The notes beneath the pieces are model-generated. The model worked only from the letters and a program-made list of their open reading frames with translations, searched no databases and had not been told where the DNA came from. A stretch of 64,000 nt of DNA from Sacculina carcini (lineage: Eukaryota; Arthropoda; Thecostraca; Sacculinidae): positions 6,948,928 through 7,012,927 of the forward strand of contig OU696570.1 in NCBI GenBank assembly GCA_916048095.2. Direction: 5' to 3'. How positions within the stretch are numbered: the first letter of the stretch is position 1; every line of letters begins with the position of its first letter. Both the position numbers and the translations under genes were made by a program. Below are positions 10,886 through 22,149 of the stretch, in pieces.

Positions 10886-11265
10886 TCATCCGACAACCCT
10901 CAAGCCACTACCACCAATATCCATAGCTTCAATACTCATTTCTCCGCACAAAACGTCTACCCGAACAGCCCGAAGTATATAACTCCAGACTGAATCAATC
11001 TGAACATCTGCACTTGAGCCTGAACTGAGCTACGTGCAGTAACCAACAAAAAAAAAAAAAAAAAAATATCAGTTGTGAGGTTGCATGGGCTTTTCGAATA
11101 GTTTCTTGCTGTCATATTTCTGGCTCACATTGATTTAATGTGTTATAATCGGGCTTTTTTTATTATGTGTTTCTTCCTGGGTCATATTTTTCTTGCGGTG
11201 GAAGTTGTAGGGTTGGTTTCTATCAGGTGTTTGTTGTTTTGTTTTGTTGTTTTGTTTCTATCAGG

Positions 11266-11568
11266 TGTTTATTCTTCAAACTCCTCCATGATCCTAGCCA
11301 ACCGCCCTACCTAGTCAATCTTTTAACTCGTTCTGATAATGTTTCTTCTCGTAGACCTGTTCCCCTCATCTGTCCTCGGGCCACTAATGAATCTTCGTGG
11401 TCCTCTAAATCTTTTACTTTCTTCGGTCCGCGCATCTATAATTCTCTTCCTTCTCATATTATTTCATCTTCTTCCTACCGCATGTTTGCTTCCCGACTTC
11501 AAAATCAACTTTTTGACATCTCGTTTGATCCTGCTTCTCACACTCTCACTCCTTTCGCCAAACTATGA
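11266..11568 (+). pseudogene. LINE fragment: extreme C-terminus of an RT polyprotein
   Basis: An open frame of about 95 residues begins near PYLVNLLTRS and contains NESSWSSKSFTFFGPRIYNS. It ends with a short leucine/phenylalanine-rich helix (ASRLQNQLFD). This tail is typical of CR1/L2-like reverse transcriptases and is clearly related to the fragment at 23698-24176 (ESSWSSKSFQFYAPRLFNQL). No RT motifs are present, so this is a 5-prime-truncated copy. Confidence 0.65.
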
Positions 11569-11617
11569 TTCCATTCAGCTATCCATTTTCTATTGCTCCT
11601 TATTGTACTCAAAACTC

Positions 11618-11745
11618 ATATGTATATGTGTATGTATAAGTGCATGTCTGTGTATGTATGTATATGTATAAGTGCATGTTTGTTTATGTGTGTATATGTA
11701 TAAGTGCATGTTTGTGTATGTATGTATATGTATATATGTATTTAC
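11618..11745 (+). repeat. Minisatellite rich in TATGTATAAGTGCATG
   Basis: Three to four tandem units of about 34 bp built from ATGTATAAGTGCATGTTTGT, downstream of the LINE fragment. Confidence 0.7.
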
Positions 11746-12173
11746 GCTTTGTTGTTCGTCTTCAAGTTTGCGCGCCCGTGTTTTTACAGGCGCTATAGTA
11801 AATATATGTTTGCTTGTTTTTTCTGTGGTGGGACACTGTTTATGTTATGGAGTTGTTTTTAGCATTTTAAATGTTTGTACTATCATGCTGCAGGCTCATA
11901 TTGATTTCTGTCACCCGCACAACCAGGAAAATAGCTGCAAACGTTGAACAAGTGATATCTTCTTTATTTGTGTACAATGTCTTCTTTTTCAATATGTTAT
12001 TTCCTAGGTATAGAGCTCTTAGAATTGCTCTTAAATTAATTGATGCACAAGGAAAGGATATGACATTCCTTCAAACGCGTCGATAATATCAAGTTTTAGT
12101 TAAGGAATGCGACATTAAATTCCTTCAATTGCGTCGCAAATGTCGACGGTCGCATCTTTTACCGTCACAACGT

Positions 12174-13110
12174 GCCAAGATGCGACCTGGCCCAAGATGT
12201 GACTTCGACGCTTGCGACGCGTTTAAGGCATTTCATGCCTTCACTGATTAAATGGTTAAATGTATAAGTGGCAGCTGCTACACGGGAAGAAGCCGAAGCT
12301 TATGAACACACAGGCGTGCCCCGTGCAGCTCGCTGCCACCGCAGAACCGACACTCTCCACGCTATGGCGCCACAAGGACGTATTAGAGAGGGCCACCTCC
12401 CCAGAATGCATGACACAACTCATGACTGATATCTGGTACCATCATTTTCTGCTGGGTGGACAGGGGCTGTGGGATTGTAGAATTCGCCCAATGAAATTCT
12501 GCTCCGCCGGGTTTCGAACCACGGACCTCCCGCTTGTGAGGCGGGTGTGCTAACAACTGCACCACGGAGTCCCTGAACATGAATTCCTTCACTGAAACGT
12601 GTAGGGTTTGTTATTATCTGTTATGCAATTGCATTTGTTTGAATAGTTTCTTGCTGTCATATTCTGAGTCCACATTGATTTAATATGATTGGTGCCTTTA
12701 TTTACTTGAGTGCTTATTCTGGTGTCTTATTTTCGTTGCAGTTTAAGTTGTAATGACCGATTCCATTGTTTGTTGTGCTTTGTTGTGGGAATGGTCTTTG
12801 TTCTAAAATTGGTTTCACCATTGGAAAATAGTTCTGCTATCATATTACAGGCTTACATCGATTTTCGTCACCCATACAATCAGGAAAATAGCTGCAGACG
12901 TTGAGCTATTATCTAAGTTATATTTTTATTTGTGTACAATGTTATTTTTCAGTGAGTAATTTCTTAGGTATAGAATTTTTGAGGAAACTTGTATTATGGT
13001 TTTTGTGGTGTAGTCGTATTGTAACATTAGTTTTTTGGGAATTTCGTTCTGAGTGTCTTTTCTACATGTGTTCATTGCATGCTCCATCTGTTTTCGTTTT
13101 TCCTCCTTTT
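12174..13110 (+). repeat. LT-2: second copy of the LT repeat, plus orientation
   Basis: Starting next to LT-1, this copy has the paired subterminal motifs CCAAGATGCGAC and GGCCCAAGATGTGAC, then sequence matching LT-3 over several hundred bases (for example TCACATTGATTTAAT, TTATTTTCGTTGCAG and GAAAATAGCTGCAGACGTTG). It is interrupted at about 12265-12572 by a SINE. The match to the right arm of LT-3 continues to the CCATCTGTTTTCGTTTTTCC region. No protein-coding potential is evident. Confidence 0.6.
12265..12572 (-). mobile_element. tRNA-derived SINE, copy 1 (best preserved head)
   Basis: On the minus strand the element starts with a tRNA-like head at 12572-12500. Its anticodon stem-loop CCCGC-CTCACAA-GCGGG is that of a valine CAC tRNA, followed by GGTTCGAAACC and CGGCGGAG. 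The T-stem has two mismatches and the acceptor is short, so it is not a functional tRNA. A 230-bp body follows (AATTTCATTGGGCGAATTCT, later ATAAGCTTCGGCTTCTTCCC) and ends near CAGCTGCC. The same body recurs at 33464-33712 and 59494-59765. The head would carry the Pol III A and B boxes. It lies inside LT-2. Confidence 0.85.
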
Positions 13111-13242
13111 CATCTCTTATGTTGGCAGCCCTGTATTTCTTTCTGTTTTTACGAGTTTTGTTTGGCAATTAAACCGAATAAAATCGTTGATCGGTGGTTT
13201 GTTTTTCTACGCGTGAGCATGTGCAAGATCATGATCATACAC

Positions 13243-13554
13243 TGTTGCTGTTGTTGTTGGCGTTCCTCAGGCTGCCTGGCCGAGAAACCTCGAGCTCCTG
13301 AGGAAAGACATGGCGCCGACCGGGTTGTTCCACAGGTCCCTGATGGATGTAATTTTGTGTTGGCGTCTGAGTTGTTTGTGTGATGCGCAGTGTTCCATGA
13401 TGTGTGTGATGGTGTGTGGTGCTGAATTGCAATCTGGACAGGTGTCATCGATTGAGGCATACAACATTTTCTGATATGACAGAAGGGCAGGATGATGAGC
13501 GCATCTCAACCTGGCTATATGCACCTTGTTTTCGTGTGTGAGTGTGTGTGTCAT
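13243..13554 (-). pseudogene. LINE fragment: C-terminal zinc-finger region with CAA-rich tail
   Basis: The minus-strand ORF has HIARLRCAHHPALLSYQ and then CPDCNSAPHTITHIMEHC, a C-x2-C...H-x3-H...C pattern seen at the end of R1/I-type RT proteins. It stops near the 3-prime end, where the minus strand runs into CAACAACAACAGCAACAG at about 13243-13260, a CAA-type tail. RNase H and RT are missing, so this is a strongly 5-prime-truncated insertion. Confidence 0.68.
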
Positions 13555-14204
13555 GTGTGAGTGTGTTTTCTGATTTGTGTATGTCCGGTGGGTGTTTTTG
13601 TAGGAGTGTATTGTGTTGTAGTGAGTGTATTAGCTTAGCTTAGTCTATATATATCTTTCCGTGCGATCTCTGTGTGTATGTGTTTCTTTGGGGACATGAG
13701 TGGAAATGAAAATGATCGTGTGCGTGTGAGGCGAGCGGCGTTGGTGCAGTGTCTGGTGTTTGTGCATGATGTGTCTGGTGCAGTCTCTGGTGTTTGTGCA
13801 TGCGTTGGTGCTGTATCTGGTGTCATGATTTAAGCCAGTTTAAGCACGGAGCTGAAAAAAAGGAAAAAAAGACCTGTGGAACCCGGGTGACCGAAGCCGA
13901 TCCCAGGAGCTCGATAGCCCCGTCGTTCTGACAAGGCTGGAAGGGTTGTTGCTGCGGTTTGGCCTCCAGATTGGAGGGTGGTCCCACGACGTAGACGTCG
14001 CAGCTCCAGGACCTCATACACTGTTGTTGTTGTGGTTGCATATTTAGGAAAAACGCTTCAAGGCCCATTTTTAGATTGGTTACTGTACCAATCGAAGCTA
14101 CCTACACACGTTTTAAATGTGTGTAGGTGTACGCGCGCATTCACATAGGGGTCATTTGTAGTGAACCACAGGTTTGGTTTATCCTTAGATTCTTCTGAAA
14201 TTTT
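13555..14204. other. Low-complexity and unassigned sequence
   Basis: Contains GT-rich sequence (13520-13700), a two-unit imperfect repeat of CTGGTGTTTGTGCATG near 13752-13802, and a CAA-rich run on the minus strand near 14020-14035 that may be another LINE tail. I see no supported gene. Confidence 0.45.
14074..14127. repeat. Two adjacent perfect stem-loops
   Basis: GATTGGT-tactgt-ACCAATC (14074-14093) is followed seven bases later by CCTACACAC-gttttaaat-GTGTGTAGG (14101-14127). Stems are 7 and 9 bp without mismatch. Function unknown; they may belong to the end of a mobile element. Confidence 0.6.
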
Positions 14205-14459
14205 TTAATTCATTGTTGACTATCTAAGTGTCTCTTGGGTGACTGTTTTCTGACAGTACATAGCTGATTTACAGCTCGCCTCACAATCAAACATCACAAT
14301 TTCTTACTGAATCACATCTTTTTTTGCCACTGGGCTAGCAGAGTGGAATGCAGGTGTCCATGTTCACAATGACTACAGGTCCCCCTTCACTATGGAAAGT
14401 ATTATCCGCTCAGAGGTGGGGTCTCATAGCTGCCACGCTGCTTGCTGTGACATGCTTCT
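14205..14459 (+). repeat. RX repeat, left copy, first part
   Basis: This segment is repeated in inverted orientation at about 26300-26566 (shared: AGTATTATCCGCTCAGAGG, AAACATCACAATTTCTTACT). It is cut at 14459 by a Gypsy element and resumes at 20018. The CTTCT at 14455-14459 is the target duplication of that insertion. No ORF is evident. Confidence 0.7.
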
Positions 14460-14647
14460 TGTTGTGGCGTGTGCTAAATGTAATAATATGCTAGTAGCGT
14501 TACAAACTGAGTGCTTTCGGCGCATGTGCGACAATTGAGTACTGGGGAGAAACACATTGCTTACGCTCCATTATTTGTTTGTTTCATTTGAGAATTTAAA
14601 TATATTCCGTTGTGTTGCTGGTTTTGTAAGAAAGGCGATACACAACA
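14460..14647 (+). mobile_element. 5-prime LTR of the K02A2.6-like Gypsy element
   Basis: This 188-bp LTR begins TGTTGTGGCG and ends GATACACAACA. From 14498 (CGTTACAAACTGAG) onward it matches the split 3-prime LTR. The first 38 bases do not align cleanly with the 3-prime copy, suggesting a deletion there. Confidence 0.8.
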
Positions 14648-14819
14648 GAAAATGGCGACGAGGATGGGATAATTCCAATTGCTGTATTGTTTTGAACACC
14701 GCTACTTTGTTTTCTACGTTGTGTTCATCAAATAATTGGTATTTGGTATGTTTATGTCACTTTAAGTGTATACTGGAATTTTTACGTGCAAAGTTTCGGC
14801 ATATACGTACATTTTCACA

Positions 14820-17800
14820 ATGGCTGAGGCTGGTGAACTCTTGAAACTCATGCAAAAACAAATGGATCAACAGCAGGAACAGATGAGACAATACCAGGAA
14901 CAAATTCATACTGTACTCAGTTCTATCAGTGCTGCTAATTCAAATACCATCACTTCCGTACCAGCTTTTGCGAGTTTTGATTATACAACTGAGTTGTGGA
15001 CCGATTACTGGTCTAGATTCTGCACTTTTTGCGGTGCCAATTCCGTGTCTGAGGATAAACAGGTTTCTCACTAATCAGTCGCAAATGATTTACAAGATGC
15101 TGTCGAACCTCGCTGCACAAGAGTCTCCTCCGCGGGAAGTGAATTATCTTACTATCTCAGATATCTGCAACTACAGGAAAATTCAGTTTGACCCAAAAAG
15201 GTTTGTCGTGCGCGAGCGGTATAAATTCTGGACGAATACCGAGCCTAAGTCAGGAGAGATGGTCCAGGAGTTAGCTTCGCGTATACGTCAGGATGCCGTG
15301 ACATGTGACTTTCCTTCCATCCGAGATTCGTTGGATGAAGCCATGCGAACCAGATTTGTGTGTTCAATAAAGAACGAAGCTGTGCTTAAGTCTATGTTCA
15401 AGGTCAAGGACGATGACCTAGATTTTTCAAGAACAGTTCATTTGGCGGCCGAGGTTGAGGATGCGGCAAAAGTTGCCAAAGAGACTGTATATGGGGGTGC
15501 ATCACGTGTAGTTCATGCCGTTTACGATAAAGTGAACCGAAGTCGTTCGAAGTCAAGCGACTCGAGAAAGCCACAATGCTTTCGATGTGGCAAACACGGT
15601 CACAAGGCAAATATATGCCGACATGCAGATTTGGCTTACAATTTCTGCAAAAAGATAGGACACTTGGAGATTATTTGCAAACAGAATAAACGAAATACTA
15701 CTACTTCAGATATCAAATGTATTACGAAACTCGAGGTTCTGAACAGAGTAAATCAGACCGACGTGAAAATTCCCAAGCTTGAAGTTGAGGTGGAAATTGA
15801 AGGCAAAATATGCGTTATGGAACTTGACACGGGATCTGCAGCCAACTTCATCACGAAGGAGAACTGGATGAAGCTCGGCAAACCTGCGCTACGGGAAAGC
15901 TATACACAATACGAGTCAGCCTCGAAGCACACACTGCCAATACTAGGTGGCTTCACTGGGCAGGTAAGAGCTTCCACTGGAGCCAGCTGTCATATTCCGA
16001 TCTTCGTGACCGATGTGGTTGGACTGAGCTTAATGGGTCGCGACGCCATAGCTGCAATGCATATTTCAGTTGACAAAGCCGTTCAAACGATAAAAAAATC
16101 ATCGGTCTACTCAGTGAAAGAAGGTGAGTCACTGACTTCACTGAAAACTGCCTGCCGTGAACTTTGTAGCGAATTTCAAGACCTGTTCAAGGATGAGTTA
16201 GGCTGCTTGAAAGACTTTGAGCTGGAAATTCAGTTCAAAGAGAACACCGAACCTATTTTCTGCAAACCTCGACCGGTACCATTCGCTATGCAAGATGACT
16301 TGTCACAGGCCTATGAGAGAGGCGTAAAGAAAGAAATATGGGAGCGAACGTCATTCAACGACTACGGTACACCGGTGGTCCCGGTGAGAAAGAAACAGAA
16401 GAGTGAAGGGAAGTCTTCCATCCGTGTGTTTGGTGATTATTCAGCTACTGTCAATCCGCAGTTAGAGACACACCGGCAACCACTTCCAACAGCAGAAGAG
16501 CTGATGAGAAGATTGCATGGCTGTTATGGATTCTCCAAGGTTGATCTCGCTGATGCGTACACCCGAATTCGCCTCGGACCTGTCAGCCAAAGACGACTTG
16601 CTTTGAGCACTCACAAAGGTGTTCTGCTTCAAAAACGGTTACCATTTGGTATCAGCTCCGCCCCCGGAGAGTAATGGAGCAACTAACGTCGGATCTGCCT
16701 GGCGTCGTTGTTTTCCTCGACGACATTCTTGTCAGCGGTGTGGACGAAGCGGGTCACCTACAGAATCTCCGTGGTCTGTTACAACGACTGTCTGATAATG
16801 GATTGCGATGTCGTATCGACAAGTGCCGCTTTGCGGACACCAGCTTTGAATACCTGGGACACGTGATATCAATGAATGGTGTGTCTAAGAGTGCAAAGGC
16901 AGATGATTTGATTCGTCTCCCTGCTCCTGAGGATGTCTCAACTTTGAAATCGTTTCTCGGCTTATTAAACTTTTACGGGAAATTCTTGACGAATCTCTCC
17001 ACTGTGTCCGAACCGTTGTACCAGCTATGCAAGAAAGGAGTCACTTGGACATGGAGTGATAAAGAGCAGGAAGCGTTTGAGAAATTGAAAGAGATGCTCG
17101 CTTCTGACGTCCTACTGACACACTTCGATCCGTGTCTTCCGATTGGTATTTCATGCGATGCGTCCGGGGTAGGACTGGGAGCTGTTTTGTTCCATCGGTA
17201 TCCAGATGATAGTGAGCGTCCAATTGCAAATGCATCAAATACGCTAACGGATTGTCAGAGGTGATAGAGCCAAGTGCAAAGAGAGGCCCTGGCAATTATA
17301 TTCGCGGTCCGAAAATTCTCTCAATACCTGGTCGGTCGAAATTTCATACTGGTGACAGACCATAAACCACTTCTTCCCTTGTTCGGTCCAACAAATTCTA
17401 CTCCGGTTTTAGCTGCAAACCGTCTTGCTCGATGGGCTCTAGAGCTGAGCCATTATCATTACTGCATTGAGTAACGCAAAACGGCTGAACATGCCAATGC
17501 AGACGTCTTGAGCCGAATACCAGTTGGCAATGATGCTGGGTTTGACCAAGAAGAGGATGCAAAAGACGTTTATGCAGTTTATGCCATAAACGCTATCAAC
17601 GATCAAGTGAAAGTAGCGAGTGCATCATCCGTACATTCACATTCATTGAAAGACAGAGTCATTGCTACGGTTATGCGATATACGCGTGAAGGCTGGCCTG
17701 TTCAAAAAACGGACGATGATGACGTTGAAAGTTTCAGGAGTTGTGCAACTGCATTGTCTAATATACATGGATGCTTATTGTACGGCTCCAGGATTGTGAT

Positions 17801-18815
17801 TCCTTCTATTTTGCGTCCAAATGTTTTGCAGATTCTACATTCTGGACACATGGATATGGTGCGAATGAAACAACTAGCCCGGACGTCAGTGTATTGGCCT
17901 CGCATCGACAGTGAAATTGAATCGACTTGCCGTAGCTTTACGTCTTGTGCGGAACAGCAGAACCGTTCACCAAAACCAGCGGTACACCCTTGGATGTTAC
18001 CAGAAAAGGTTTGGAGCCGAGTGTATGTGGATCATGCTATGAACTTTCTCGGCAAAAACTGGTTGGTGATGACCGATGCGCTGTCCAAGTACCCGTGCAT
18101 CCATCCGACTCAAGCCGTAACTACGAAGGCTACGACGGAGCTTCTTGAAGATGATTTTGCCCACTTTGGGTATCTGCATACAATTGTTACCGAAAATGGA
18201 CCTACATTTTCAAGTGAAGAATTCAAGGTGTGGTGTGCTGAAAGAGGAATCGTACATCTGACGGGAGCGCCGTATCATCCAGCTACAAACGTGGCGGCGG
18301 AACGTCTCATACAGACATTCAAAAGGTCTATGTCGAAAAGCCAGCTCCCGCCGAGAGCGGCACTGAGAGACTTTCTCATGCAATACCGAATAACGCCAAC
18401 TTCTGGAGAATTGTCACCGAGTGAAATGCTCAACGGTAGACAGATGCGCACTTTATCTGACACGCTATTACCGTCTCCAACACACATCATTCAAAGAAAG
18501 CAAGACAAAATCGCTTCCAGATCACAGCAGCAAGACAAATCCAAAGAGGTATTGTATCGGCCAGGAGACACAGTTTATGCGCTATATTGCGGACCGCGTC
18601 GAGACAGAGATCCACGGTGGGTTCCAGCCATAGTCGTCAAACGATGTGGCAGTCGCTGTATGAATGTGAGGGTCGTACCGCGTGGTCCCCTCTGGCGACG
18701 TCACGTTGAACAACTACGCAAACGATACGCAACTAGCGACGATGCTGATCCAGGAGAAGTACCGGAAGAGTTCCAGAGCGGCAGAGCGCAGCCTCGGGAG
18801 AAATCACAGCGTTAA
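14820..18815 (+). pseudogene. Gypsy gag-pol polyprotein with several breaks
   Basis: Gag starts at ATG 14820 (MAEAGELLKLMQKQM, a coiled-coil-like Q/M-rich start) and shifts frame near 15060. Two zinc knuckles (CFRCGKHGHKANIC and a degraded second) lie near 15580-15670. The protease has ELDTGSAANFI near 15820-15850. RT spans about 16200-17000; its palm motif VVFLDD is near 16705-16725 after a break at 16672. RNase H follows (SCDASGVGLGAVLF), with double stops near 17262-17268 and a stop near 17472. Integrase has the HHCC region (about 17840-17950) and a catalytic core at 18020-18300. The second core acidic residue reads TENGP where TDNGP is usual. The C-terminus ends at 18815. Gag-pol makes particles, cDNA and integration; this copy cannot. 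Confidence 0.86.
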
Positions 18816-19092
18816 TCCCACTCATGTACACGTAGAAGGGTGCACTTCTCGAAATAACCTCCTCTGGTGCAAGATAGCGAAGTCGCAATACCAAGACGAT
18901 CGAAGAGGACTCCCAAACCACGACATTATCCGCATTGCCGATCTATTGCTTCCAATTGGTGGGGAGTTACATTACGTTACAAACTGAGCGCTTTCGGCGC
19001 ATGTGCGACAATTGAGTACTGGGGAGAAACACGTTGCTTACGCTCCATTATTTGTTTGTTTCATTTGATAATTTAAATATATTCCGTTGTGT

Positions 19093-19976
19093 TGTTAACT
19101 ACACTTGTTAAGTGAGGTTAAACATGCATGGAAAACAATTAGTAAATCAGCTATATATTACACTCACACATTGACAAAACATTAATACATAATTACAATT
19201 ACGATACAATACAATACCATACGATACCCGCAGCGGCTGGACACGAATACGCGGGGAGCACGAATAAGTAGCGGGAGCACAATGAAGCGAGCGAACAACT
19301 CTAGCACTGTGTGACAGCACGCACTATTCTCGACTGAAGATGCTAGTGTACCCGCAGCGGCTGGACACGCATACGCGGGGAGCACGAATAAATGGCGGGA
19401 GCACAATGAAGCGAGCGAACAACTCTAGCACTGTGTGACAGCACGCACTATAATTGACTGACTTGTCCAACACCTGTAGCACCAGGCGGAATCCCTTCAC
19501 TCCATGTAGGACAGCGGTCTCGTGACTGTCTGGAACGTGCCGTGCGACGTCTGAGCAAAACAGTCATGTGACTTGTCGCGGGAAATAGCGGGACTAACAT
19601 CGTCGTGGGTGGTGTGAACACACAGTAGCACTTCCGCCGGCTTGCGTGGAGAATGGGCAGCGCACACAGGCGGCTCAGACGGACAGACACAAGCATACAG
19701 GCGGCGCGGATATACAGCGCGACACAAGCACGACATGGCCAGACGGCGACGTAAACACACGGCGCAAATAGGCGACGAAAATAACACATCTGGTCGTGTG
19801 CACGGTGTGAAGATACATCAAAAACATATTGCAAAGTGTGTAAATTTATACAATAATAATGCAATAAAACAAACACGCATAATTCGCCGCACTAAAATCA
19901 TACAACGAAAATCAATACAAAATAAAATCAATATAAAAAGAAACGTGTGTGTGTGTAAACAAGTGTGTACGCCACA
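19093..19976 (+). mobile_element. LTR-like insertion inside the Gypsy 3-prime LTR
   Basis: 884 bp from TGTTAACTACAC to GTACGCCACA, flanked by GTGT on both sides (19089-19092 and 19977-19980), a 4-bp TSD (5-bp GTGTT if the border is placed one base later). TG...CA ends and AATAAA motifs near 19862 and 19920 suggest a solo LTR in plus orientation. A 124-bp tandem duplication lies inside. Short ORFs on either strand are not credible genes. The parent family is not otherwise seen in the window. Confidence 0.62.
19225..19455 (+). repeat. 124-bp tandem duplication inside the LTR-like insertion
   Basis: Two copies starting TACCCGCAGCGGCTGGACAC at 19225 and 19349; the second is slightly shorter. Both contain GAGCACAATGAAGCGAGCG and CAGCACGCACTAT. 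Differences are few (for example CGAATACGC/CGCATACGC), so the duplication is fairly recent. Confidence 0.85.
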
Positions 19977-20017
19977 GTGTTATGCTGCTGGTTTTGTAAG
20001 AAAGGTGATACGCAACA

Positions 20018-20511
20018 CTTCTTATTTACGGAATTGGAGCATACACATACACACACACACACATTGTGTTCAACACTAATCTGAGTAAAATCACATTGGT
20101 TGATGCTGAACAAGCGTGTTATACTAACCATGCAGTTTGAACTTGGACGCCCACTGGATAATCTGATGTTTGAATTGAATTGAATTATATTTAGCACTCG
20201 TCCACTAGGTGGTTATTATGAGTACCTTACATTATCAATGCCTCGGACTTACACTTCACAATACACTGAAAACAATCACTAATCACTACTATCACTACTC
20301 TCAAATTAATCACTACTATCACTGGTCGTTATCCGAAAGTTCAAAACACACATGTTCAACAAACTCCAAACACTCTCAGAATTGCAAAACACAGTTGATT
20401 ATTGAAGAGGGGAGTGATGCTTGTAAATATGCCCTCACATCCCCCAGAGTGGTGATTTTAAATTAAATGAACTTTGATAGTTTTTAGTGTGCGTAGCCTA
20501 CTTTATCACAA
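20018..20511 (+). repeat. RX repeat, left copy, second part
   Basis: This continues RX beyond the Gypsy insertion, starting with the TSD CTTCT. It matches the inverted copy at 26054-26300 (shared: GTTGATGCTGAACA, ACCATGCAGTTTGAACTTGG, TTTTTAGTGTGCGTAGCCTA). It carries an extra segment at about 20175-20398 (TGAATTGAATTGAATT, repeated AATCACTACTATCACT) absent from the other copy. The match ends at TTTATCAC, where the foldback element starts. Confidence 0.72.
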
Positions 20512-20541
20512 ATTTGAATCTATACCTTTTACAATTTCATT

Positions 20542-20706
20542 TGTCCCAACTGAAATCAAAACTGTCCCAACTGAAATCAAAATTGTCCCAACTGATATCA
20601 AAGTTGTCACAACTGAAATCAAAATTGTTCCAACTGAAATCAAAGTTGTCCCAACTGAAATCAAAATTGTCCCAACTGAAATCAAAATTGTCCCAGCTAG
20701 AATCAC
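20542..20706 (+). repeat. 21-bp minisatellite, left foldback arm (8 units)
   Basis: Eight units of 21 bp with consensus GTCCCAACTGAAATCAAAATT at 20543, 20564, 20585 and so on to 20690. Variants include GTCACAACTG and GTTCCAACTG. Open frames on both strands arise because 21 is divisible by three, not from selection for protein. Confidence 0.9.
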
Positions 20707-20928
20707 AATGCATGTTATTTATTTTACATTTTACATCAAACTCAATTCTTATCAGCACATTGTATTGTATTTCACATGATAAATTTAGCATTAGTCGTAA
20801 AACACAGATATGTACTACTTACTTTGTACTATATAATTATGTGCTATGGTATGTACTATAATTACAATGCAGATATGTACCGTATGTACTTACTTTATGA
20901 AGAACTCAGCCATCTGGCTACAATGGTA

Positions 20929-21630
20929 ACACAATGACACTGACACTGACACTGACACTGACACATACTGACACTGACACATACTGACACTGACGTTGAC
21001 ACATACTGACACTGACACTGACACTGACACATACTGACACATACTGACACTGACACATACTGACACTGACATTGACACATACTGACACTGACACACACTG
21101 ACACTGACATTGACACATACTGACACACACTGACACTGACACTGACACATACTGACACACACTGACACTGACACATACTGACACTGACACACACTGACAC
21201 TGACACTGACACATACTGACACTGACACACACTGACACTGACACATACTGACACGGACACACACTGACACATACTGACACTCACACACACTGACACATAC
21301 TGACACTGACATTGACACACTGACTCACTGATACACACTGACACAAATTGACACACACTGACATATTGACTCAATAACAATGACACACTCTGGCACATAC
21401 TGACACACTGACTCACTGACACACACTGACACTCACTGACACACACTGACACATACTGACACACTGACACGCACTGACACACATTGACACACACTGACAC
21501 ATTGACACACACTGATACATAATGACACATTGACACACACTGATACATACTGACACACACTGACACATACTGACACTGACTCTGACACTAACACTGACAT
21601 TGACACTGACACACACTGACACATTTTACT
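20929..21630 (+). repeat. GACACT/GACACATACT microsatellite block
   Basis: About 700 bases of GACACT, GACACAT and GACACAC units. Long minus-strand ORFs rich in VSVCQ arise from it and are not genes. Confidence 0.92.
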
Positions 21631-22149
21631 CTCTTTATCAGCCCATATATCAATGCCAGTGTATATACCACCAGCGCGTGTACATAAATTCTAGCAACAA
21701 TTCAACACAATCACAACGCAACATGGCCCACTAAAACACCTTCACTAACAAACACACACGAACGTTCTGCGAAAACAACTGCCCTATAGCGTTGGGTACA
21801 TTTTGTCTAATGATTGACTGCTTGTTGATATATGCGACCATTATGTTGTTTATATTCATGGCGTAGACGTGCAGATCGTCTGACATTACTGTATCGTTCA
21901 TTCTAATCGTAGACATTTAGTTTTACTCTAAATATGGCTCTGATTTCTGATTTAAGGAAAAAGGAAATGCAAAACTTAATAGGAAAGCAGTGATTAACCA
22001 CGTACTTTACAAATAATATTGAAGCACCAATGATGATGAATGCGTTGCTGATGTCTTTCTTGAGCACCAGATGTAACAGGTCCTGAAGTCACAGAAGCAG
22101 ATGTAACACATCTCGGGCGCTGTTGATGTCTGTTTTTTTCAAAAGTATC

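Larger units (their letters stand above)
10015..12173. mobile_element. LT-1: copy of a terminal-inverted-repeat family (LT)
   Basis: The left end 10015-10072 begins CGGTGTGACGGTAAAGATG and contains CGACCGTCGACATTTGCGAC. The right end 12130-12173 is its inverted copy (CGTTGTGACGGTAAAAGATG on the minus strand), with a 14-base difference between the arms. Further inside, 11067-11240 and 11870-12010 match sequence found in LT-2 and LT-3. LINE fragments at 10190-11067 and 11266-11568 sit between, so this copy has been invaded repeatedly. No transposase of its own is visible. The superfamily is unknown to me; the shared ends make it a DNA-transposon-like family. Confidence 0.55.
14460..20017 (+). 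mobile_element. Complete but inactive Ty3/Gypsy element (K02A2.6-like)
   Basis: A 5.6-kb element is bordered by the perfect 5-bp TSD CTTCT (14455-14459 and 20018-20022). Its ends are TGTTGTGG... and ...GCAACA. It contains a 5-prime LTR, a PBS-like TGGCGACGAGGATGGG (from 14653), gag and pol with several breaks, a purine tract (about 18956-18966), and a 3-prime LTR split by another LTR-like insertion. Without that insertion the element would be about 4.67 kb. It was inserted into the RX repeat. Confidence 0.88.
18967..20017 (+). mobile_element. 3-prime LTR of the K02A2.6-like element, split by an insertion
   Basis: The left piece (18967-19092) has CGTTACAAACTGAGCGC... up to CCGTTGTGT. The right piece (19977-20017) resumes with GCTGGTTTTGTAAGAAAGG and ends GCAACA. 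The two pieces rejoin to match the 5-prime LTR apart from a few bases. The intervening 884 bp is a separate insertion. Confidence 0.82.

Noticed and set aside
12500-12572. Functional tRNA-Val(CAC) gene
   Set aside because: Two mismatches in the T stem, a short acceptor, and a SINE body attached downstream that recurs twice in the window. It is a SINE head.
20890-21624. Long minus-strand ORFs rich in VSVCQ
   Set aside because: Translation of a GACACT/GACACAC microsatellite.
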